Positions 9,286-15,718 of a DNA stretch of 64,000 bases are shown here, piece by piece (within the stretch, counting starts at the first letter, position 1; each line of letters opens with the position of its first letter). Origin of the DNA: JAIYDJ01 sp031400505. Its GTDB lineage: Bacteria; Pseudomonadota; Alphaproteobacteria; Rhodobacterales; Rhodobacteraceae. A program made the position numbers and the translations under genes. A model generated the notes under the pieces. That model had not been told where the DNA came from. It made no database searches and was given only the letters and a program-made list of their open reading frames with translations. Where the stretch lies: the NCBI GenBank assembly GCA_031400505.1, contig JANNPZ010000038.1:62001-126000 (forward strand), in the 5' to 3' direction.

Positions 9286-10509
9286 TCACGCGCAGAGTTC
9301 CGCGCGATTCAACGCGCAGCTTCGCCAAAGCGCGTCCATCGCCTGTACCAAATGGTCGATATGCGTTGAATCATGCGCCGGAGATGGTGTAAATCGAAGC
9401 CGTTCGGTGCCACGCGGAACGGTTGGAAAATTTATCGGTTGCACGTAAATGCCGTAGGTTTCCAGTAGCATGTCCGACAGCTGCTTACAATGCATGGGGT
9501 TACCCACATGCACCGGCACAATATGCGACCCTTGATCAAGGATCGGCAGGCCCAACCCCTTCAGCCGCGCCTTCAATATCCGGGCATTGGTTTGCTGGGC
9601 GTCGCGCAGGTGTTGCGCCGTTTTAAGCACCTGCACCGATGTCGCGGCCCCTGACGCGATTGCAGGCGGCAAAGAGGTGGTAAAAATGAACCCGGGCGCA
9701 TAGCTGCGCACGGCATCGACCATCTTCGCACTTGCAGCAATATAACCGCCAAACACGCCGTAAGCCTTGGCAAGCGTTCCATTGATGATATCGACCCGAT
9801 GCATCTGGCCGTCCCGTTCGGCGACCCCCGCCCCACGTGGTCCGTACATACCAACGGCATGCACCTCGTCGACATAGGTCAAGGCGTTGAATTCACTTGC
9901 CAGGTCACAAATTGCAGAAATCGGCGAAAAATCTCCATCCATCGAGTAGATCGATTCGAAGGCGATCAGTTTGGGCAACGCCGGATCATCCGCTTCCAGC
10001 AACGCGCGCAGATGCGCTGTGTCGTTGTGGCGAAAGATGCGCCGTGCGCCACCGTTTCGCCGGATACCTTCGATCATCGAGGCATGATTCAGGGCATCGG
10101 AATAGATGATCAGTCCGGGGAATATCTTCGGCAGCGTGGATAGCGTCGCGTCATTCGCAACATAGGCCGAGGTAAACACCAGCGCCGCCTCTTTGGCGTG
10201 CAGATCGGCAAGTTCCGCCTCCAGCCGTTTGTGATAGACCGTCGTGCCGGAAATGTTGCGGGTTCCGCCAGAACCGGCGCCCGTTGCCTGCAACGCCTCG
10301 CGCATGGCCGCCAGCACCGCAGGATGCTGGCCCATTCCAAGGTAGTCGTTGCCACACCAGACCGTTATGTCCTGTTCGGTCCCATCGGGTCTGGTCCGGA
10401 CAGCATGCGGATAGTGACCGCGACGCCGCTCGATTTCGATAAACGTCCGATAGCGACCTTCGTCGTGCAGGCGGCTGATGGCGGCATCCAGCGCGTGGTC
10501 GTAAGTCAT
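9286..10509 (-). CDS. hemA: 5-aminolevulinate synthase (C4 pathway)
   Basis: PLP enzyme that condenses glycine and succinyl-CoA to 5-aminolevulinate, the first step of tetrapyrrole synthesis in alphaproteobacteria. At 407 residues it has the length of Rhodobacter HemA and shares its characteristic blocks ITVWCGNDYLGMGQHP and GAGSGGTRNISGTT. The PLP lysine lies in GTLAKAYGVFGGY near residue 248. The start is the second of two nearby ATGs: AAGGAG lies six bases before it but directly abuts the first. A candidate FnrL-like site lies about 95 bases upstream, consistent with oxygen-linked control known for hemA in relatives. Confidence 0.96.
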   Translation of the reverse strand: MTYDHALDAAISRLHDEGRYRTFIEIERRRGHYPHAVRTRPDGTEQDITVWCGNDYLGMGQHPAVLAAMREALQATGAGSGGTRNISGTTVYHKRLEAELADLHAKEAALVFTSAYVANDATLSTLPKIFPGLIIYSDALNHASMIEGIRRNGGARRIFRHNDTAHLRALLEADDPALPKLIAFESIYSMDGDFSPISAICDLASEFNALTYVDEVHAVGMYGPRGAGVAERDGQMHRVDIINGTLAKAYGVFGGYIAASAKMVDAVRSYAPGFIFTTSLPPAIASGAATSVQVLKTAQHLRDAQQTNARILKARLKGLGLPILDQGSHIVPVHVGNPMHCKQLSDMLLETYGIYVQPINFPTVPRGTERLRFTPSPAHDSTHIDHLVQAMDALWRSCALNRAELCA

Positions 10510-10604
10510 TCGCATCTCCTTTTGCGCCGGCGCGAATATGTCGGGACCAAACACGCACACCGTGAATTTAGACGTCGGGATAGCAGGATCAACGCTGCTG
10601 CGCT

Positions 10605-10618
10605 GTGACTTTCATCAA
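10605..10618 (-). promoter_or_regulatory. Candidate FNR/FnrL-type site upstream of hemA
   Basis: GTGAC-TTTC-ATCAA fits the FNR consensus TTGAT-N4-ATCAA with one perfect half-site and a degenerate second half. Its place upstream of hemA matches known FnrL control of hemA in Rhodobacter. Only half the site is good, so this remains tentative. Confidence 0.35.
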
Positions 10619-10679
10619 GTGCCGCCGGATTCTACCGGGCATTTTGCCGCTGCCGGGCCGGTGGTGATCAAGATCGGGG

Positions 10680-11237
10680 TCAGTCAGCGATCACGACTGC
10701 GCAATCCGTAGCCCCCGCTTTGGCCGCACAGGCAGCAATCGCAGCCTCGGCACCCTGCCCCAGACCCCAGGCCCCGGTCACGACCGAAACCGCAAGCGCG
10801 CCGCCTTTGCCGGCGTAGTCGGCATCGAACGCCGCTGTAGCATCCAAAGACAGTTGCAGATCGCGCTGTTCATGACCCTTGGGTCGGATCAAGGCTGCAA
10901 TGACGCAGTCCTCTGCCGCCGTCTTCTTGGCGTTGCAATCCGCCAGTGCCGCGCGTTCGGCGGCAGCCGTGTCGTGAAAATTGGCAGCCGCCACCGTTGC
11001 CTCGGACAACAGGCCATCCCCGGGGCTGATTGCAATCGCGCCGTAGTAGGGTTGTTGAGTTGCAACCGCTACCAGCACGGTCTTGTCTTCGTCGGACAGA
11101 CCGGAGTCGGCTGCAAGCTCTGCCTCCGACGCCTTGCCCCCAATCAACGCCTTTCGCGCATCCTTGCCGGTCATGGGTTCGGCACAAAGCCCCGTCGCAG
11201 AAACCAGCATAACTGTCAGGGCAAAGACGGATTTCAT
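10680..11237 (-). CDS. Small exported protein of unknown function next to hemA
   Basis: 185 residues starting with a typical signal peptide (MKSVFALTVMLVSATGLCA). The mature part has two similar cysteine-pair segments, ADC-N-AKKTAAEDC and AAC-AAKAGATDC, each followed by a hydrophobic strand, which suggests an internal duplication with two disulfides. I do not recognise a catalytic motif. Homologues next to hemA are sometimes labelled after that enzyme, but nothing here resembles ALA synthase. An in-frame GTG lies five codons upstream; the ATG at the signal peptide has AAGG about seven bases before it and is preferred. Confidence 0.7.
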   Translation of the reverse strand: MKSVFALTVMLVSATGLCAEPMTGKDARKALIGGKASEAELAADSGLSDEDKTVLVAVATQQPYYGAIAISPGDGLLSEATVAAANFHDTAAAERAALADCNAKKTAAEDCVIAALIRPKGHEQRDLQLSLDATAAFDADYAGKGGALAVSVVTGAWGLGQGAEAAIAACAAKAGATDCAVVIAD

Positions 11238-11348
11238 TGCGGGACCTTTCACGATCGAGGTGGCAAAGGATGTAGCAAAGGCCGCATGGGCTGGACAGGG
11301 GGGATGACGCTGCTAGGCTACGCGCCGGATCACGAAATGGAGATTGCC

Positions 11349-12719
11349 ATGACCCTCGACGCTGTTCTGACGCGGATTGACGCGACCCTGCCCGAGGCGT
11401 TGGAGCGGTTGATGGCCCTGTTGCGGATCCCGTCCATCTCGACCGATCCGGCATTTGCGGCCGACTGCGCGCGGGCGGCAGACTGGTTGGTGGCAGATTT
11501 GCAATCCCTTGGCTTCGAGGCATCCGCGCGCCCGACTCCCGGCCATCCGATGGTGGTGGCGCATGGCGGTGAAGGGGGGCCGCATCTGCTGTTTTACGGC
11601 CACTATGACGTGCAGCCGGTGGACCCTTTGGCCCTGTGGGATCGCGATCCGTTCGACCCGGTGGTGCAGGACACGCCCAAAGGCAAGGTGATCCGGGCGC
11701 GGGGGGCGTCGGATGACAAGGGCCAGTTGATGACCTTTCTGGAGGCGTTGCGGGCCTGGCGGGCAGAACATGGTACCCTGCCCTGCCGGCTGACGGTCTT
11801 TCTGGAGGGGGAAGAAGAATCAACCTCGCCGTCAATGGAGGGATTTCTCGAGGCGAACCGGGCGGAACTGACGGCGGATATCGCGCTGATCTGCGACACC
11901 GGGCTTTTTCAGAGCACCGATCCGGCCATTGTGACCATGCTGCGCGGGTTGCTGGGCGAAGAGTTGACCATCCGGGCGGCCTCGCGCGATCTGCATTCGG
12001 GGATGTATGGCGGGTTGGCGGCAAACCCCATTCACATTCTGAGCCGAATACTGGCCGGGCTGCATGATGACAAAGGCCGGGTACAGGTGCCGGGGTTTTA
12101 TCACGGCGTGACGGAACTGCCCGATGCCATCCGGCAGCAATGGCAGGCGCTGTCGTTTGACCATGCGCGGTATCTGGGGTCGGTCGGGCTGTCGGTTCCC
12201 GCCGGAGAGGTCGACCGCACGCCGCTGGAGTTGATCTGGTCGCGCCCGACCGCCGAGGTCAACGGCATCTGGGGCGGCTATACCGGCGACGGGTTCAAGA
12301 CCGTGCTGCCCGGCGAAGCGCATGCCAAGGTCAGCTTCCGGTTGGTGGGCACGCAAGACCCCTTTGTGATCCGCGAGGCGTTCCGGGCCTGGGTGCAGGC
12401 GCAACTTCCCGGCGATGTGACGGTTGAATTCAAGGGGCATGGCAACTCGCCTGCCTCGGTTATGGCGGTGGACCATCCGGCCTTTGCCGCGGCCCGCGCG
12501 GCACTGACCGAGGAATGGGGACGGCCTGCGGCCTTCGTCGGCGCGGGCGGATCGATCCCGGTGGCGGGCTATTTCAAGACCCATCTGGGGATGGATGCCG
12601 TTCTGCTGGGCTTTGGTCGCGATGACGACCAGATCCATTCGCCGAATGAGAAATACGATCTGACCAGCTTTCACAAAGGCATCCGCAGTTGGGCCCGCGT
12701 CCTGGCGAAGCTGGCATGA
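11349..12719 (+). CDS. M20-family metallopeptidase (dipeptidase)
   Basis: 456-residue M20/M25/M40-type zinc dipeptidase. Metal ligands and catalytic residues are in FYGHYDVQPVDP (His and Asp), ARGASDDKGQ (bridging Asp), LEGEEESTSP (catalytic Glu with metal Glu) and SPNEKYDL near the C-terminus, with the dimerisation lid between. The best match is the carnosinase/beta-Ala-Xaa-like branch; the substrate cannot be read from sequence. The frame is open far upstream, but GGAG six bases before this ATG and the start of the family homology fix it. Its stop overlaps the next start (ATGA), so the GNAT gene is translationally coupled. Confidence 0.92.
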   Translation: MTLDAVLTRIDATLPEALERLMALLRIPSISTDPAFAADCARAADWLVADLQSLGFEASARPTPGHPMVVAHGGEGGPHLLFYGHYDVQPVDPLALWDRDPFDPVVQDTPKGKVIRARGASDDKGQLMTFLEALRAWRAEHGTLPCRLTVFLEGEEESTSPSMEGFLEANRAELTADIALICDTGLFQSTDPAIVTMLRGLLGEELTIRAASRDLHSGMYGGLAANPIHILSRILAGLHDDKGRVQVPGFYHGVTELPDAIRQQWQALSFDHARYLGSVGLSVPAGEVDRTPLELIWSRPTAEVNGIWGGYTGDGFKTVLPGEAHAKVSFRLVGTQDPFVIREAFRAWVQAQLPGDVTVEFKGHGNSPASVMAVDHPAFAAARAALTEEWGRPAAFVGAGGSIPVAGYFKTHLGMDAVLLGFGRDDDQIHSPNEKYDLTSFHKGIRSWARVLAKLA

Positions 12720-13150
12720 TCATCCGCGATGCCGGTGCGCAAGACGAAGTGGCGTGGCGCGGACTTTGGGCGCATTACCTGGAATTCTACAAGGTGACGC
12801 TGGATCCTGCGGTTATCGATCTTACCTGGGCCAGACTGATGGACCCTGCGTCCGTGCTGAAGGCGCGGCTTTCCGTGCAGGGCACGATCGTCGGATTTGC
12901 CATCCACCAGCATCATCCTTCAACTTGGATGATGGGCTGTGACTGCTATCTTGAAGATTTGTTTGTTGCCAAAGATGCGCGTGGGCTTGGCGTTGGGCGG
13001 GCATTGATCGTGGATCTGCAACAATTGGCGGCGGCGCGCGGGTGGCAAAGGCTGTATTGGCATACGGATCAGCACAATACCCGGGCGCGGGCGCTCTATG
13101 ACAGCATCGCAGCCAGCGATGGTCATGTGCGCTATCGGGTGCGCCTGTGA
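12716..13150 (+). CDS. GNAT-family N-acetyltransferase
   Basis: 144 residues with the GNAT fold: the acetyl-CoA loop is LFVAKDARGLGVGRAL (R/Q-x-x-G-x-G/A form), preceded by the central strand DCYLEDLFV and followed by the C-terminal HTDQHNTRARALYD segment typical of the family. It would transfer an acetyl group to an amine substrate I cannot name. It overlaps the dipeptidase stop by four bases, so the two are probably one operon. A longer frame adds nine residues without family homology, and I reject it. Confidence 0.85.
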   Translation: MIIRDAGAQDEVAWRGLWAHYLEFYKVTLDPAVIDLTWARLMDPASVLKARLSVQGTIVGFAIHQHHPSTWMMGCDCYLEDLFVAKDARGLGVGRALIVDLQQLAAARGWQRLYWHTDQHNTRARALYDSIAASDGHVRYRVRL

Positions 13151-13207
13151 ACACGGGCAAGGGCCCAGCCGCCTGAAGGGATTTACGTTCGGGTCGATCC
13201 AGCGGTT

Positions 13208-13284
13208 TGGCGAGGTTGACGGGGCTCGAACCCGCGACCCCCGGCGTGACAGGCCGATACTCTAACCAACTGAGCTACAACCCC
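13208..13284 (-). tRNA. tRNA-Asp (anticodon GTC)
   Basis: 77 nt on the minus strand, running from GGGGTTGTAGCTCAG to the encoded CCA. The acceptor stem GGGGTTG pairs with CAACCTC (one G-U pair). The anticodon arm is TCGGC-CTGTCAC-GCCGG, giving anticodon GTC. The T arm holds GGTTCGAGCC. Confidence 0.95.
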
Positions 13285-13410
13285 GCGGCACCGCTTTGGA
13301 CCGAAGCCCGAACGTTTTGGCGTCTTACGCGGGGGGTCGGGGCGCGTCAAGCAGGTTTTGCCCATGACGGGCGATTTTCTGGGCGCCTTTCTGGTTTCGG
13401 CAGCCAAGCA

Positions 13411-13460
13411 GGGGTTTCTCACCCCCGCACCCCCGTGGGATATTTATGAACAGATGAAAA
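13411..13460 (+). repeat. Intergenic repeat element, copy 1
   Basis: A short GC-rich stem (GGGG-tttctca-CCCC) is followed by CCCGTGGGATATTTATGAAC and AGATGAAAAGG. The core recurs at 32705-32756 and 54115-54146 on the minus strand. This copy lies between tRNA-Asp and the 3' end of the pirin gene, against the direction of the pirin gene. Confidence 0.7.
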
Positions 13461-13473
13461 GGGTTGGGCGGCG

Positions 13474-14412
13474 TTATTGATTCGGGGCCGGAATGAATTC
13501 GGCTGCATCATGGTGGGGAAGTTGAAAGCGGCCATGCGCCCAATCGCCAGCGCGCCAAGACTCTTTTGCGGCTTCGATCCGGTCTTTGCTGGACGCCACG
13601 AAGTTCCACCAGATGTGGCGCGGCCCATCCATCGTAGCGCCCCCCAGCAGCATCACCCGTGCACCATGTGGGCCAGCAGTCAGGCTGATCCGATCTTTGG
13701 GGCGGAAAACCAACATGCGCCCGGCATCAAAGTCCTGCCCTGCCACCGCGATGCTGCCCGACACCACAAAGACCCCCCGATCTTCGTGATCATCTGGCAT
13801 CGGCAGTTGGGATCCCGGTGCAAGCGTGGCGTCGGCGTAAAGCGTCTCGGAGGTTGTCGGCAATGGTGCGTGTGCCCCGTAAGCGTGCCCCAGGATCACA
13901 CGCACCGATTTTCCTTCCGCCTCCAGCAACGGCAGGTTGGCAGCCGCGGCATTTGCAAAAGCAGCCGGCGCGTCTTCCAGCGCCTTTGGCAGGGCGAGCC
14001 AGGTTTGCAGTCCGAACAGGCTTTGCGGCGCTGCACGGGCCGGACCATCCATCCGCTCGGAATGGGTGATCCCGTGGCCCGCTGTCATCAAGTTGACTTC
14101 ACCGGGGGAAATCCATGCATCGGTTCCCAATGAATCCCGGTGATGGATGCGCCCTTTGAGCAAGTAAGTGACCGTCGCAAGGCCGATATGCGGGTGGGGA
14201 CGCACATCCATGCCGTGTCCGGTCAGGAACTCTGCCGGGCCCATCTGATCAAAGAAGATGAACGGGCCAACCATTTGGCGCTGCGTTGAAGGCAGGGCGC
14301 GGCGTACTTCGAAACCGCCAAGATCGCGGGCGCGCGCCACGATCACAGTCTCTATCGCATCCACGCTTTGTCCAAAGGGCAAATCGGGACTGAGTAAAGG
14401 GTTCCAACTCAT
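13474..14412 (-). CDS. Pirin family protein
   Basis: 312-residue bicupin. The N-terminal cupin carries the metal ligands of the family: HPHIGLATVTYLLKG, then IHHRDS, and the GHGITHSERM segment. The C-terminal pirin_C domain ends with HIWWNFVASSKDRIEAA, a signature of the family. Bacterial pirins include quercetinases and redox-sensing regulators; the sequence does not say which applies here. GAGG six bases before the ATG supports the start. Confidence 0.94.
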   Translation of the reverse strand: MSWNPLLSPDLPFGQSVDAIETVIVARARDLGGFEVRRALPSTQRQMVGPFIFFDQMGPAEFLTGHGMDVRPHPHIGLATVTYLLKGRIHHRDSLGTDAWISPGEVNLMTAGHGITHSERMDGPARAAPQSLFGLQTWLALPKALEDAPAAFANAAAANLPLLEAEGKSVRVILGHAYGAHAPLPTTSETLYADATLAPGSQLPMPDDHEDRGVFVVSGSIAVAGQDFDAGRMLVFRPKDRISLTAGPHGARVMLLGGATMDGPRHIWWNFVASSKDRIEAAKESWRAGDWAHGRFQLPHHDAAEFIPAPNQ

Positions 14413-14591
14413 GTTCAGCCTCTTTTTTCACAAGACAAACATAGCGCAGCGCAGCGCCCGTACCTAGTATGGCGTCGCGCACAAGCACCGCGCAATACCG
14501 CACAGCGGGCCATGGGCCCCAACTCTGGCCGGGTGGGTGTCAGGCGCGCTGCCCGGCAAATCCGCAGGAGTACAATCCTGAAGCTGAGAGA

Positions 14592-14666
14592 TGGTGGGAG
14601 ATAAGGGATTTGAACCCCTGACATCTTCGATGTGAACGAAGCGCTCTACCACTGAGCTAATCTCCC
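14592..14666 (-). tRNA. tRNA-Val (anticodon CAC)
   Basis: 75 nt on the minus strand, from GGGAGATTAGCTCAGTGG to the encoded CCA. The acceptor stem GGGAGAT pairs with ATCTCCC. The anticodon arm is CTTCG-TTCACAT-CGAAG, giving anticodon CAC, which reads GUG. The T arm contains GGTTCAAATCC. Confidence 0.95.
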
Positions 14667-14679
14667 GGTGGCCGGGTGT

Positions 14680-15081
14680 TTAGCTGTGATCGGCAGGCTC
14701 TGCAAGGGCCCGTTCAGTGGTCTGCTTTTTTGGCGCAGGTCCGGCAGGGCGCAGTTTCAGCGTCATGGCTGAACCCGGGTTCGCCCCTTGAGTTTTCGCT
14801 ACGCGAACCTTGCCCAATGCAGGCAGGTTCAGCATTTCTCCGTTCTTCAACGCGAGGCCAAGCTGGGCCAGCGTTGCCTCGACGATTTCCTTCACGCCCT
14901 TCTTTTTGCCACCCGTTGCCGCCGCAACGCGGTCGACGAGTTCCTTCAGCCGCAGCGCCGCCGGGCCCTTTGCCACAGGGTCTGCCCCTTCGACGCGCTC
15001 GACCGGGGTCACGGGTGCCTTTTTGACGGCAGGTTTGCGGGTGGTGGGGGTCGCAGGTTTCGCGGTTGTCGCAGTTGCCAT
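14680..15081 (-). CDS. HU-family DNA-binding protein with basic N-terminal tail
   Basis: 133 residues. The first 40 or so are rich in Ala, Pro, Thr and Lys (tail of the kind seen in histone-like proteins). The rest fits the HU/IHF fold: helices ELVDRVAAATGGKKKGVKEI and EATLAQLGLALKNGEM, then the strand pair NLPALGKVRVAKT. The usual long DNA-binding arm appears short, with a basic C-terminal extension instead. Probably a nucleoid-associated protein. It is a monocistronic gene beside tRNA-Val. Confidence 0.85.
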   Translation of the reverse strand: MATATTAKPATPTTRKPAVKKAPVTPVERVEGADPVAKGPAALRLKELVDRVAAATGGKKKGVKEIVEATLAQLGLALKNGEMLNLPALGKVRVAKTQGANPGSAMTLKLRPAGPAPKKQTTERALAEPADHS

Positions 15082-15239
15082 GATGTCGGGCCTTTCGTGT
15101 TCACTTGTCGGAGCAGATTACCCACAGGATGGAAACATTGCTACGGCGAAGGCGCAACAAGTGCAGGAAAGCAAGAAACAAATTGACAGAATCGTGATGT
15201 CGCCGGCAACTTTAAGGCTAATCTGTTTGGGAGAGTAAA

Positions 15240-15674
15240 ATGCGTCTGCGTCAATTGATCCTTAGCACCAGTGCCGCCGCCCTGCTTGGCAGTGCCGCGA
15301 TGGCGGGGGGTGTTGCCGAACCGGTCATGGACCCGGTCGTCGTTGCAGAAGAGACATCCTCGTCGGGGGGCGGGATCATTGTACCGCTGCTGTTGCTGGT
15401 GCTGGTGGCCGCTGCTCTGGCGGGTTCGAACGGTGGCGCCGCCCCGACGGTCAACCTATCAGATCGGCGGGTCAAGACCGATGTCAACTGGGTCGGGATG
15501 GCCAGGGGGTTGCCGGTCTATCAATATCGCTACATCGGCAGTGCGACGCGGTTTGAAGGGGTCATGGCGCAGGATGTGCTGGGTCTGATGCCCGAAGCGG
15601 TGATCACGCAATCCAACGGCCTGATGGCGGTGAACTATGACATACTGGGGATCAAGATGAAGGTCCTGCACTAA
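15240..15674 (+). CDS. Small exported or membrane-anchored protein with a Peptidase_S74-like (tail-fibre chaperone) domain
   Basis: 144 residues. A signal peptide (1-22) is followed by an acidic stretch, a strong hydrophobic segment (46-62, IIVPLLLLVLVAAALAG) and a C-terminal domain opening with NLSDRRVKTD (72-81) and continuing GLPVYQYRY, GVMAQDVLGLMPEAV and AVNYDILGIKM. Those blocks match the intramolecular chaperone domain of phage tail spikes, in which the Ser of the LSDxRxK motif is the self-cleavage nucleophile. Here there is no fibre, only a short anchored stub. GGGAG six bases before the ATG supports the start. Function unknown; homology is judged by motif only. Confidence 0.7.
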   Translation: MRLRQLILSTSAAALLGSAAMAGGVAEPVMDPVVVAEETSSSGGGIIVPLLLLVLVAAALAGSNGGAAPTVNLSDRRVKTDVNWVGMARGLPVYQYRYIGSATRFEGVMAQDVLGLMPEAVITQSNGLMAVNYDILGIKMKVLH

Positions 15675-15686
15675 CCTAATGATAAC

Positions 15687-15713
15687 AAAGGCGCGCCGCT
15701 GGGGCGCGCCTTT
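15687..15713. terminator. Bidirectional hairpin terminator between the S74-like gene and lon
   Basis: Perfect 11-bp inverted repeat AAAGGCGCGCC / GGCGCGCCTTT with a five-base loop, flanked by A-run and T-run, placed between two convergent genes. Confidence 0.85.
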
Positions 15714-15718
15714 GCGGT

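Noticed and set aside
10854..11348. Upstream extension of the M20 peptidase by 165 codons
   Set aside because: Antisense to the small exported protein; the ribosome-binding site and family homology begin at 11349.
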